Below, one piece after another: positions 44,045 to 52,954 of a stretch of 64,000 bases of DNA. The position numbers and the translations under genes are program-made. How positions within the stretch are numbered: the first letter of the stretch is position 1; each line of letters starts with the position of its first letter. Under the pieces are notes generated by a model. That model was not told where the DNA came from and searched no databases. It saw only the letters and a list, made by a program, of their open reading frames with translations. Source of the DNA: Stutzerimonas stutzeri RCH2 (GTDB lineage: Bacteria > Pseudomonadota > Gammaproteobacteria > Pseudomonadales > Pseudomonadaceae); NCBI RefSeq assembly GCF_000327065.1, contig NC_019936.1:4368001-4432000 (forward strand), written 5' to 3'.

Positions 44045-44061
44045 CTAGAATATTTTTCTAG
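44045..44061. promoter_or_regulatory. Candidate TetR operator
   Basis: CTAGAA at 44045-44050 and TTCTAG at 44056-44061 form a perfect inverted repeat with a 5-bp A+T-rich centre. It sits 18 bp before the tetR ATG and 67 bp before the divergent hydrolase, the usual position for a TetR operator. Confidence 0.6.
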
Positions 44062-44127
44062 AATTATCTTCTACCCTTCGTATACTGCACCGATCGCAGC
44101 AATCGCAGAAGCGCGGAGAACAACAAG

Positions 44128-45012
44128 ATGGCGACGATACAGGTTGAAGAACGCTCCATCGACAATGGCAACGGCCATGCCCTGTCCAGCTACTGGTATC
44201 AGCCGAGCAGCGTGCCATGCGGCGTCGTGCTGATCGCGCCGGCGATGGGCGTGCCGCAGCGCTTCTACACTGACTTCGCCAACTGGCTCGCCGAGCGCGG
44301 CTATCAGGTGGTGACCTTCGATTACCTGGGGATGGGCCGCTCGCGGCGAATGCCGCTTCGCCAGTTGAACGTGGACATCCTCGACTGGGCGCGCCATGAC
44401 TGCAGCGCGGTGCTCGCCGTGGCCGCTGAAGCCGCCGGCGAATTGCCGCTGTACTGGATCGGCCACAGCGTCGGCGCGCAGATTCTGCCGCTGGTCAAAG
44501 GCCATGAGCGCCTGACCCGCATCGTCACCATCGCCGCCGGCAGCGGCTACTGGCGCGAGAACAGCCCGCAGATCCGCAACAAGGCCTGGCTGCTCTGGCA
44601 TGGCCTGGCGCCGGTATTGACTGCGGTGGCGGGCTACTTCCCGGGCGCTCGCATCGGGGCGGTCGGCGACCTGCCGGCTGGGGTGATTCGCCAGTGGCGG
44701 CGCTGGTGCCTGCATCCGGAGTATCTGGTCGGTGTCGAAGGCGAGCCCGTGCGTCAGGCCTTCGCAGCGGTACGCACACCGCTGACCTCGCTGTCCTTCA
44801 GCGACGACGAAATGATGTCGGCGCGCAACACCGAATCCCTGCATGGCTTCTACAGCTCGGCGCCGAAGATCATGCAGCGCATCGCGCCAGCGGAAATCGG
44901 CGCCACGCGGATCGGCCACTTCGGCTTCTTCCGTCGCGGTTTCGCCGACAACCTCTGGACGCCGCATCTGTTGCCAGAGCTGATGCCGGGTCAACCACAA
45001 ACTGTGGCGTGA
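44128..45012 (+). CDS. Alpha/beta-hydrolase fold protein
   Basis: This 294-aa protein has the alpha/beta-hydrolase or serine aminopeptidase pattern. GVVLIAPAMGVPQRFYTDFA marks the start, GYQVVTFDYLGMGRSRRMPL follows, and the nucleophile elbow appears as YWIGHSVGAQILPLVKGH, with Ser in GHSVG near residue 115. It may be an esterase or thioesterase. It begins a plus-strand pair with the MFS gene 145 bp on and is controlled by the divergent TetR, by position. Confidence 0.83.
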   Translation: MATIQVEERSIDNGNGHALSSYWYQPSSVPCGVVLIAPAMGVPQRFYTDFANWLAERGYQVVTFDYLGMGRSRRMPLRQLNVDILDWARHDCSAVLAVAAEAAGELPLYWIGHSVGAQILPLVKGHERLTRIVTIAAGSGYWRENSPQIRNKAWLLWHGLAPVLTAVAGYFPGARIGAVGDLPAGVIRQWRRWCLHPEYLVGVEGEPVRQAFAAVRTPLTSLSFSDDEMMSARNTESLHGFYSSAPKIMQRIAPAEIGATRIGHFGFFRRGFADNLWTPHLLPELMPGQPQTVA

Positions 45013-45157
45013 CTCCAAGCGCGCTAATTTCGCAGAGCGGAACACTGCTAGTATATTTCGAAACATATGCAGGAGTTATTCACCTTGCCGGATGGCGGAT
45101 CTCCGACAAAAGTGAGGATGGGTTGGTTACAGCCCTCCTTGCCAATGGAGCCTTGCC

Positions 45158-46516
45158 ATGCACAACAACAATAACGGCTACCCCTCGCAAACCCGCGCCT
45201 GGGTCACGGTCGCCATCCTCATGCTCGCCTACGTGCTGTCCTTCGTCGATCGGCAGATCCTCAACCTACTGGTCGAGCCGATCCGCCGTGATCTGGACAT
45301 CACCGACACCCACATGAGTCTGCTCATGGGCTTCTCCTTCGCGGTGTTCTACACCATCTGCGGCGTGCCCATCGGACGCCTGGCCGACCGCAAGAGCCGA
45401 CGCGGCATCATCGCCATCGGCGTGCTGGTGTGGAGCCTGATGACCGCGCTGTGCGGCACCGCGCGAACCTTCTGGCAGTTTCTCGTGTTCCGCATCGGCG
45501 TCGGTGTCGGCGAGGCCGCGCTATCGCCCTCGGCCTACTCGCTGATCGCCGACAGCTTCCCGCCCAAACTGCGCGGCACCGCGATGAGCGTCTATTCGAT
45601 GGGCATCTACATCGGCTCCGGCCTGGCCTTTCTGCTCGGCGGGCTGGTGGTCAAGTTCGCCTCGGCCCAAGGTGATGTGGAGCTGCCGGTGCTCGGCATG
45701 GTGCGCCCCTGGCAGCTGATCTTCCTCGTACTTGGCGCGGCCGGCGTGCTGTTCACTGCCGTGCTCTTGCTGATCCGCGAGCCGTCACGCAAGGGCGTCG
45801 GCGCGGGCGTCGAGGTACCGCTGAGCGAGGTGGCCGGCTACATTCGCCAGAACCGCCGTACCGTGCTCTGCCACAACTTCGGCTTCGCCTGCCTGGCATT
45901 CGCCGCCTACGGCAGTTCGGCGTGGATTCCGACGTTCTTCATCCGCACCTACGGCTGGTCGGCCAGCGACGTCGGCGTGCTCTACGGCTCGGTGGTGGCG
46001 GTGGCCGGCTCGATCGGCATTATCGCCGGCGGGCGGCTGTCGGACCTGCTGCACCGCCGCGGTTATCGCGACGCACCGCTGCGCGTCGGCATCATCTCCG
46101 CCGCGCTGACCCTGCCACTCAACCTCGCCTACCTGGCCGGCACCGGCGAGCTGGCACTGGCGCTGATCGCCCTGCACGTTTTCACCATCGCCATGCCCTT
46201 CGGCGTCGGCCCGGCGGCGATTCAGGAGATCATGCCCAACTCCATGCGCGGCCAGGCCTCCGCGGTGTACCTGTTCGTCATCACCATGGTCGGCCTCGGC
46301 ATCGGCCCGACTGCGGTGGCGCTGGGCACCGACTTCGTCTTCGGCGACGACAACGCCCTGCGCTACTCGCTATTGATCGTCACCGGCGTTGCGCTGGTCG
46401 GCGCCATGATCCTGCTCGGCATGGGGCTCAAGCACTACCGTGGCAGCCTGGATCGCCTGCAGGAGTGGAAGCCGCAGGGTGCAGCACCAGTCGAGGCACA
46501 GGCCAATCCGGCCTGA
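45158..46516 (+). CDS. Spinster-type MFS transporter
   Basis: This 452-aa protein has twelve hydrophobic helices. It starts with an Asn-rich leader MHNNNNGYPSQTRAW and the first helix VAILMLAYVLSFVDRQILNL, then GVPIGRLADRKSRRGIIAIG (the MFS A-like loop) and FRIGVGVGEAALSPSAYSLI, a signature of spinster-like carriers. Substrate is unknown, but the setting among acyl-CoA genes suggests uptake of an organic acid. It follows the hydrolase. A short region before it holds the partly similar motif CGAAACATATG at 45059-45069. Confidence 0.87.
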   Translation: MHNNNNGYPSQTRAWVTVAILMLAYVLSFVDRQILNLLVEPIRRDLDITDTHMSLLMGFSFAVFYTICGVPIGRLADRKSRRGIIAIGVLVWSLMTALCGTARTFWQFLVFRIGVGVGEAALSPSAYSLIADSFPPKLRGTAMSVYSMGIYIGSGLAFLLGGLVVKFASAQGDVELPVLGMVRPWQLIFLVLGAAGVLFTAVLLLIREPSRKGVGAGVEVPLSEVAGYIRQNRRTVLCHNFGFACLAFAAYGSSAWIPTFFIRTYGWSASDVGVLYGSVVAVAGSIGIIAGGRLSDLLHRRGYRDAPLRVGIISAALTLPLNLAYLAGTGELALALIALHVFTIAMPFGVGPAAIQEIMPNSMRGQASAVYLFVITMVGLGIGPTAVALGTDFVFGDDNALRYSLLIVTGVALVGAMILLGMGLKHYRGSLDRLQEWKPQGAAPVEAQANPA

Positions 46517-46866
46517 GCGGACGCGGGACCTCAGGCGTAGGGTGGATCACGCTTTATCGATCCACCGATCCACGGGTACCGACCCAACCGCGTGGATGTG
46601 AAAAGCGACATCCACCCTACGAACCCGAACCGACAGCGTAGGGTGGATCACGCTCCACCGCCCAGCCCAGCCACCGTGCCGCCCCGCCGCGCGAGGTGGA
46701 AACGCGCCAACCGCCCTACCGGACTGTTCGCGTACCCGGCCTAGCACCGGAGCCAAGAAACGTCGCGGATAAGTCCACTCCCACAGCACAATCACCGCAA
46801 CGGTATCCACCGCCCACAAAAAACCCGCTCCTGAGAGCGGGTTCTTTATGTCTCGCGATCAACCGA
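46517..46866. repeat. Palindromic repeat cluster in 350-bp non-coding region
   Basis: Two direct copies of GTAGGGTGGATCACGC (46537-46552 and 46638-46653) lie 101 bp apart. An inverted copy ATCCACCCTAC is at 46610-46620, pairing with 46537-46547, and an inner stem ATCCACG / CGTGGAT pairs 46568-46574 with 46591-46597. This looks like a REP-like intergenic repeat. No gene is present here except short frames with no similarity. Confidence 0.72.
46817..46843 (-). terminator. Terminator downstream of second acyl-CoA dehydrogenase gene
   Basis: On the minus strand AACCCGCTC pairs with GAGCGGGTT across a four-base loop and is followed by a T-run at 46817-46822, 24 bp after the dehydrogenase stop. 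Confidence 0.85.
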
Positions 46867-48009
46867 TCACGCCACCTGCATCAGCTTCGCATAAGCCTTC
46901 AAATGATGGTCGTCATCACCGAACTGGTGGGCGATCATCACCAGACGCTTGGCGTGGTGGGCGAGGTTGTATTCCCAGGTCATGCCGATGCCGCCGTGCA
47001 GCTGAATCGCTTCCTCGGCCACCTTGCGCGCGGCGCGGGCGCAGATGTATTTGGCGGCGGCGATGATACGGCTGCGCTCGTCGTTGTCTTCGCCATCGGC
47101 AAAGGTCGCGGCGAGGATCGCCATGCTGGTGGCCTGCTCCAGCTCGGTCTGCATGTCGACCATGCGGTGCTGCAGGACCTGGAACTTGCCGATCGGCACG
47201 CCGAACTGCTTGCGCGTCTTCAGGTAGTCGAGGGTCAGCTTGCAGGCCTCGTCCATGCTGCCGAGGGCATCGGCGCACTGCGCGGCGATGGCGCGGCCCT
47301 GCTGGTAGCGAATCGCGGGTAAGGCATTGCCAATCTCGCCAAGCAGCGCATCGGCTCCGACCTGCACGTTGTCGAGGAACAGCTCGCAGCCCTTGCGCCC
47401 ATCGATGGTCGGGTAAACGCGGCGGCTGACGCCCTGGGCGTTGGGGTCAACCAGAAACAGACTGACGCCGGCTTCGTCGCGGCTGTCGCCAGCGCTGCGC
47501 GCGGAGACGATGATCCGTCCGGCGCTGTGCCCGCCGATCACCACGGCCTTGCGTCCGGATAGACGATAGCCGCCGTCCGCCGCCTCGGCTTTGGTCAGTA
47601 CGTCGTTGAGATTGTAGTGACTCTGCGGCTCGTCGAGCGCCACCGCCAGTTGCAGCGAACCGGCCGCAACCTGCGGCAGCAGCTCCTCTTTCTGCGCATC
47701 GCTGCCCAATTGAGTGAGCAGTCCGCCAGCGAAGATCACCGATTGCAGGTAGGGCTCCAGGGTCAGGCCGCGACCCAGCTCGGTCATCACCAGCATGGTT
47801 TCCACGCCGCCGCCGCCGAAGCCGCCGATCTCCTCGGCGAACGGCACGGCTGTCAGGCCCAGCTCGCCCAGCTGCGCCCAGAACTCGGCGGAAAAGCCCA
47901 GCTCCGACTCGCTGAATTTCTCGCGCTGTTCGAACGGGTAGGCGTCGCGCACCAGACGCGCCGCGGTGTCTTGCAGCATTTGCTGCTCTTCAGTCAGTTT
48001 GAAGTCCAT
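46867..48009 (-). CDS. Acyl-CoA dehydrogenase, smaller subunit type (PimD-like)
   Basis: This 380-aa flavoprotein starts MDFKLTEEQQMLQDTAARLV and ends with IQLHGGIGMTWEYNLAHHAK, the usual acyl-CoA dehydrogenase fold. It is shorter and less canonical than the partner upstream, which is typical of the second subunit of heteromeric dehydrogenases such as pimeloyl-CoA dehydrogenase. It lies 12 bp after that partner, so a complex is likely. The substrate is not shown by the sequence. Confidence 0.85.
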   Translation of the reverse strand: MDFKLTEEQQMLQDTAARLVRDAYPFEQREKFSESELGFSAEFWAQLGELGLTAVPFAEEIGGFGGGGVETMLVMTELGRGLTLEPYLQSVIFAGGLLTQLGSDAQKEELLPQVAAGSLQLAVALDEPQSHYNLNDVLTKAEAADGGYRLSGRKAVVIGGHSAGRIIVSARSAGDSRDEAGVSLFLVDPNAQGVSRRVYPTIDGRKGCELFLDNVQVGADALLGEIGNALPAIRYQQGRAIAAQCADALGSMDEACKLTLDYLKTRKQFGVPIGKFQVLQHRMVDMQTELEQATSMAILAATFADGEDNDERSRIIAAAKYICARAARKVAEEAIQLHGGIGMTWEYNLAHHAKRLVMIAHQFGDDDHHLKAYAKLMQVA

Positions 48010-48021
48010 TGCGGTGCCCCC

Positions 48022-49218
48022 TTACAGCTCGAGAATCATCTTCGAGACGATGTTCTTCTGGATTTCGTTGGAGCCGCCGAAGATCGACAGCTTGCGCATG
48101 TTGAAGTAGTCACCGGCCAGCGACGCGCTGTAGTCGGCGTGCAACAGCTCGCCGTCGTAGTCCAGCTGCATCTCCTCTTCGAGGAACGGCAACGCGTAGG
48201 GGCCGATGACCTTGCGCAAAAGGTGAGTAATCGCCTGGCGAATCTCGGTGCCCTTGACCTTGAGGATCGAGGACTCCGCGCCGGGCACGCCGCCCTCCTT
48301 CGCCGCGGCGAGGATGCGCAGGGTGCTCATCTCGATGGCCATCAGCTGCATTTCCACTTCCGCGACCTGGGCGCGGAACAGCGGGTCTTCGAGCATTGGC
48401 TTGCCATCGCAGACTTCCTTCATCGCGATGCGCTTCAGATGCGCCAACACCGCCTTGGACGAGCCGATGCCGGCGAGGCCCGTGCGTTCGTGGGTCAGCA
48501 GGTACTTGGCGCAGGTCCAGCCCTGGTTTTCCTCGCCGACCAGGTTCTCCACCGGCACGCGGACGTTGTCGAAGAAGACCTCGTTGACCTCATGATCGCC
48601 GTCCAGGGTGATGATCGGCCGCACGCTGATGCCGGGGCTCTTCATGTCGATCAACAGAAAGCTGATGCCGCGCTGCTGCTGGGCCTCGGGGTCGGTGCGC
48701 ACCAGGCAGAAGATCATGTTGGCGTGCTGACCAAGAGTGGTCCAGGTCTTCTGGCCGTTGACCACGTAGTGGTCGCCGTCGCGCACGGCGCGGGTCTTCA
48801 AGCTCGCCAGGTCAGAGCCGGCACCCGGCTCGGAATAGCCCTGGCACCACCAGTCCTCGCCAGAAAGAATACGCGGCAGGTAATGGTCGATCTGCTGCTG
48901 GGTGCCGAACTTGATGATCACCGGGGCGACCATGTTGACCCCAAAGGGCACGGTACGCGGCGCGCCGAAGGCCGAGCACTCCTCATCGAAGATGTGCTTC
49001 TCGACCGGGCCCCAGGTGGTGCCGCCCAGTTCCACCGGCCAGCCCGGCGCGTACCAGCCGCGCTTGACCAGAATCTGCTGCCAGCGCTCGTGATCCTGTT
49101 TGGACATGTGCTTGCCGAGCTTGACCTTGGCGGCGATGTCCGCCGGCAGCTCGCTTTTCAGGAAGGCGCGCACTTCATCGCGAAAGGCGAGCTCTTCGGC
49201 CGTGTAGTTGACGTTCAT
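48022..49218 (-). CDS. Acyl-CoA dehydrogenase, larger subunit type (PimC-like)
   Basis: This 398-aa flavoprotein starts MNVNYTAEELAFRDEVRAFL and contains the FAD-binding WWCQGYSEPGAGSDLASLKT and the C-terminal FGGSNEIQKNIVSKMILEL. It resembles pimeloyl-CoA dehydrogenase large subunit proteins as I remember them. The ATG at 49218 is the conserved start; the frame is open upstream into the previous gene. It is 43 bp after the hydratase/dehydrogenase gene. Confidence 0.88.
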   Translation of the reverse strand: MNVNYTAEELAFRDEVRAFLKSELPADIAAKVKLGKHMSKQDHERWQQILVKRGWYAPGWPVELGGTTWGPVEKHIFDEECSAFGAPRTVPFGVNMVAPVIIKFGTQQQIDHYLPRILSGEDWWCQGYSEPGAGSDLASLKTRAVRDGDHYVVNGQKTWTTLGQHANMIFCLVRTDPEAQQQRGISFLLIDMKSPGISVRPIITLDGDHEVNEVFFDNVRVPVENLVGEENQGWTCAKYLLTHERTGLAGIGSSKAVLAHLKRIAMKEVCDGKPMLEDPLFRAQVAEVEMQLMAIEMSTLRILAAAKEGGVPGAESSILKVKGTEIRQAITHLLRKVIGPYALPFLEEEMQLDYDGELLHADYSASLAGDYFNMRKLSIFGGSNEIQKNIVSKMILEL

Positions 49219-49261
49219 GGGAAAGTCCTCATGCTGCGTTCGGTTTGCAGGCGGGCGGCAC

Positions 49262-51367
49262 TTATTGCCCGGCCTGCCAGTCGGTGAAGGTGCGGCCTTC
49301 GGCGGCCAGTTTTTCCAGCAGCGGCGCTGGCTTCCACCAGTCGCCGCAACGTGCGTGCAGTTCCTTGACCCGCGCCAGCACCCGGTCCAGGCCGACGCTG
49401 TCGGCATAGAACATCGGGCCACCACGGAAGGCCGGGAAGCCGTAGCCGTTCAGGTAGATGACGTCGATATCGCTGGAACGCTGGGCGATGCCCTCTTCGA
49501 GAATCTTCGCGCCTTCGTTGACCAGCGCGAAGATGCAGCGCTCGACGATGTACTGCTCGTCCAGCGCCTTTCGCTCGATGCCCTTTTCCAGCGACGCTGC
49601 CTCCAGCATAGGCGCGAGGTCGGGGTTTTCCTGCGGGGTGCGGTTGCCTGGCTCGTAGCGGTAATAGCCGGCGCCGGTCTTCTGCCCGAGCATGCCGGCG
49701 GCGCAGAGCTTGTCGGAGACGGTGGGGAAATCCAGGTGCGCCGGCAGCGTCGCGCGCTGACGCTTGCGGATCGCCTGGCCGATGTCCAGGCCCGACAGGT
49801 CACGCATGGCGAACGGTCCCATGGCCATGCCGAAGTTGCGCAGCGCAGCGTCGACCTGCTGTGGCGTGGCGCCCTCCTCCAGCAGGAACTCTGCCTCGCG
49901 GCCGTACTGGAAAACCATGCGGTTGCCGACGAAGCCATCGCAGACGCCGACCACCACCGAGACCTTCTTCAGCTGTTTGCCGATCGCCATGGCAGTGGCA
50001 AGCACTTCATCGCTGGTCTTCGCGCCGCGCACCACTTCCAGCAGGCGCATGACGTTGGCCGGGCTGAAGAAATGCAGGCCGACCACATCTTCCGGGCGCT
50101 TGGTGAAAGCCGCGATGGCGTCCAGATCAAGCGAGGAAGTGTTGGAGGCGAGAATCGCGCCGGGCTTGCAAATGGCATCCAGCTGCTCGAACACCTGCTG
50201 CTTGACGCCCATTTCCTCGAAGACCGCTTCGACCACCACGTCGGCATCAGCCAGCGCGGCGTACTCGGTCACGCCCTCGATCAGCGCGAGGCGCTGCTCC
50301 ATCGCGTCTTCGGTCAGGCTGCCGCGCTTGACGCTCGCCGCGTAGGTGTCGCGGGCGCGCTGCAAGCCGCGTTGCAGCGCCTCCTCATTGATTTCCAGCA
50401 GCTTCACCGGCACGCCGGCATTGGCGAAGCTCAGCGCAATACCGACACCCATGGTGCCGCCGCCGATCACCGCGGCGGAGTTGATCGACCGCGGCTTCGT
50501 ATCGGATGGCAGATCGTTGATCTTGCCCGCCTGGCGCTCGGCGAAGAATGAATGAACCAATGCACCACGCTGAGGCGAGTTCAGGCACTCGGCAAACAGC
50601 TCACGCTCGCGCTTGAGGCCTTCGGCCAGCGGCAGCTTCGTCGCAGCCTCGACCGCCGCGATGCAACGCAGCGGCGAGAACAGCCCGGGCATGCGCTTGG
50701 CCACCTCGGCATGCTTGGCGCGAATCAGCGCCTCGTTGTCGGCGCCCTCCAGGCCTTGGGTCTGCTCGCCAGTACGTCGCGGTGTGCGGCCTTCCTCGAC
50801 CATGCGACGGACATAGGCCAGGCCAGCTTCCACCAGATCACCCTCGAACAGCTCGTCGACGATGTTGTGCTCGACCGCCTCGGCCGCACTGATCGGCTGG
50901 CCGCTGACGATCATCTCCAGCGCCTTCTCGACACCGGCCAGACGCGGCAGCCGCTGGGTGCCACCGGCGCCCGGCAACAAACCCAGCTTCACTTCCGGCA
51001 GGCCGACCTTGGCGTCCTTGCGCGCGATGCGGTAATGGCAGCCCAGCGCGACTTCAAGCCCGCCACCGAGCGCGGTGCCATGAATGACCGCAACGCTCGA
51101 CTTGTTGCAGGCTTCGATGATTTCGATCACCTCGGGCAGGCTCGGCGCCTGCGGCGGCTTGCCGAATTCCTTGATGTCGGCCCCGGCGATAAAGGTGTTG
51201 CCCTCGCAGACCAGCGCCACCGCACGTACCTGCGGGTCCGCTTCGGCGCTCTGAAAGGCCTTCTGCAGCCCCTCACGCACCGCCTGGCCAAGGGCATTGA
51301 CTGGTGGATTGTTGACCGTGATCAGCGCGATCTCGCCCTGAACTTCGAGCCGTACGACATCTGTCAT
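49262..51367 (-). CDS. Enoyl-CoA hydratase / 3-hydroxyacyl-CoA dehydrogenase (FadJ/PimF-like)
   Basis: This 701-aa bifunctional enzyme carries out hydration and oxidation in beta-oxidation. The N-terminal hydratase (about 1-190) has [28 protein letters not shown] and [20 protein letters not shown]. The dehydrogenase (about 295-690) starts [20 protein letters not shown] and has [31 protein letters not shown] and [10 protein letters not shown]. The size matches PimF (about 700 aa). It is the first gene of the operon with the two dehydrogenases, with the shared motif 50-64 bp upstream. Confidence 0.92.
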   Translation of the reverse strand: MTDVVRLEVQGEIALITVNNPPVNALGQAVREGLQKAFQSAEADPQVRAVALVCEGNTFIAGADIKEFGKPPQAPSLPEVIEIIEACNKSSVAVIHGTALGGGLEVALGCHYRIARKDAKVGLPEVKLGLLPGAGGTQRLPRLAGVEKALEMIVSGQPISAAEAVEHNIVDELFEGDLVEAGLAYVRRMVEEGRTPRRTGEQTQGLEGADNEALIRAKHAEVAKRMPGLFSPLRCIAAVEAATKLPLAEGLKRERELFAECLNSPQRGALVHSFFAERQAGKINDLPSDTKPRSINSAAVIGGGTMGVGIALSFANAGVPVKLLEINEEALQRGLQRARDTYAASVKRGSLTEDAMEQRLALIEGVTEYAALADADVVVEAVFEEMGVKQQVFEQLDAICKPGAILASNTSSLDLDAIAAFTKRPEDVVGLHFFSPANVMRLLEVVRGAKTSDEVLATAMAIGKQLKKVSVVVGVCDGFVGNRMVFQYGREAEFLLEEGATPQQVDAALRNFGMAMGPFAMRDLSGLDIGQAIRKRQRATLPAHLDFPTVSDKLCAAGMLGQKTGAGYYRYEPGNRTPQENPDLAPMLEAASLEKGIERKALDEQYIVERCIFALVNEGAKILEEGIAQRSSDIDVIYLNGYGFPAFRGGPMFYADSVGLDRVLARVKELHARCGDWWKPAPLLEKLAAEGRTFTDWQAGQ

Positions 51368-51416
51368 GACTGGCCTCCGCTGTGTGAAATGCTGATTGGA
51401 ATTGTAATTTCACGGA

Positions 51417-51431
51417 ATCATGTTTCGCACA
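51417..51431 (-). promoter_or_regulatory. Shared motif, copy 2, upstream of hydratase/dehydrogenase operon
   Basis: On the minus strand this reads TGTGCGAAACATGAT, differing from the copy at 42521 by one base. It lies 50 bp before the operon's start codon. A weaker related stretch TGTGTGAAATGCTGAT lies on the plus strand at 51381-51396. Confidence 0.5.
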
Positions 51432-51598
51432 GCAGAATAATGGAGTCACGTTACGCGTGTCGATAGGCCTGCTGTTGGGAGCGGTTTAGCCGATGCAGAA
51501 GGCGTAATGCCCAGCAGGTGTGATGTTGCGGGTAATGGGTCCGGCGCCGGAGAGCATTATCAATCAGCGGAATAATGCCGCCAAAGCGCGCGGCGGCT

Positions 51599-52807
51599 TC
51601 AGCCTGGAACGGCGTGCCGCGGAGCGCGAAGCAACAGGTCGGGGTCGATGCGCAGCAAACGTACCGTACGTTCGTTGGCCAGAGAGGTAGGTTCAGTGCC
51701 TTCAGGCAGCTCCACCAGCAGGCGTGTCAGATTGAGTATCAGCGCTTCGCGGCGCAGCACACCGGCACCTAACGTGTAGTAGGCGCTGATTACCTGACGC
51801 AACTCCAATGGCAGCGCCCATTGCGCCCGCAACGCTGAGCCGAAGCCGGCCGCACGCTCGCGCAGACAGCGCTGCAGCTCTGCCTCATCGAGCGCGCCGC
51901 CGCTGTCGAGCCATTCCTGCAGGCTGCGCAACAGCGCCAGCTCACCGATGTTCTGCAGCAGTCCGGCGCTGAAGCACAGCTCGGCATCCAGCTTCAGCTG
52001 GCGCGCCAGCCAGCTCGCCAGACGCGCCGTGCGCAGCGCCTGGGCACTGAGCTGCGCCGCCAGCTCGGCGAGGCGCGGTTCGACCAGCCGGGCGTTGTGC
52101 TGCAAGGCCAGCTCGGTGACCAGTTGCAGACTGCGCGCGGCGCCCAGCTGTCGTTGCGCCTGCGCCAGGCTCACGCAGGATGCCGCCGACGTTGCCGCAC
52201 TGCTGCTGGCAACGCTGATCAGCCGGGCGCTGACCTGCGGATCGCGCGACAGCAGCTCCTCCAGCTCGGCGAAATCCTGGTCGCCGCCCTGCAAACGCTG
52301 CAACGCCGTCAGTACGCTGTCCAGCAGCGGCGCTCCCCGATTATGCGGACGCATGCGTTCGAGAAAACTGTCGAGGTCATCGACCACGGCCAGGCGCGCC
52401 GCGCCAGCGTGGCCGGCCGACCGCGGCAGCAGCTTGTCCAGCCGCTGGCGCAGGTCAGCGAGATCATAGGGTTTGCCGAGATAGGCGGCCGGCGCGAGCG
52501 GCAGCACGGTGCGCACGCTGGCGGTATCGGTACGGGCACTGATCAGCACGCAGGGCAGGCGCTGGGTCGGACCATGGCGACGCAGCTCGCGCAGCAGCTG
52601 GCGCCCGTCGAGCCCGTCCAGTTCGCCATCCACGATCAGCAGGCTGGGCGCCTGCCGCTTGCACGTCGCCAGGGCGGCATGGCCATCGGCCGCCGGTTGC
52701 ACACGCATGCCGGGCCTCAGCTGGCGCACCAGCTGACAAAGTTGGTCCGCACGCCACGGTTCGTTGTAGGCGACCAGTACGAAGGAGACTTGGGCCGAGA
52801 TGCTCAC
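51599..52807 (-). CDS. Response regulator receiver / HDOD protein
   Basis: This protein has a receiver domain (about 5-125) with the probable phosphoacceptor Asp in LLIVDGELDGLDGRQLL and the C-terminal Lys in AYLGKPYDLADLRQ. It is followed by an HDOD domain (about 160-380) with ELEELLSRDPQVSARLISVA and FSAGLLQNIGELALLRSLQE. I favour a GTG start at 52807 (402 aa); the frame also allows a TTG at 52855, and neither has a clear ribosome-binding site. It is a signalling protein without a visible kinase partner. Confidence 0.78.
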   Translation of the reverse strand: MSISAQVSFVLVAYNEPWRADQLCQLVRQLRPGMRVQPAADGHAALATCKRQAPSLLIVDGELDGLDGRQLLRELRRHGPTQRLPCVLISARTDTASVRTVLPLAPAAYLGKPYDLADLRQRLDKLLPRSAGHAGAARLAVVDDLDSFLERMRPHNRGAPLLDSVLTALQRLQGGDQDFAELEELLSRDPQVSARLISVASSSAATSAASCVSLAQAQRQLGAARSLQLVTELALQHNARLVEPRLAELAAQLSAQALRTARLASWLARQLKLDAELCFSAGLLQNIGELALLRSLQEWLDSGGALDEAELQRCLRERAAGFGSALRAQWALPLELRQVISAYYTLGAGVLRREALILNLTRLLVELPEGTEPTSLANERTVRLLRIDPDLLLRAPRHAVPG

Positions 52808-52954
52808 CGTGGTACTCGCTGGGGAGACGACTGCTACCGGATGGCAGGTCGACAATTGCAGCGCGTCGACTAATGCGACGCGCTGCGGGGGCGAGCGATT
52901 CTGACCGGAGGAGAACGCGACAGCCAGCCCCTGAGACCGACTGTCGCAGGGGCA

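Noticed and set aside
46537-46653. Direct repeats as a CRISPR array
   Set aside because: There are only two direct copies, an inverted copy between them, and no cas genes.
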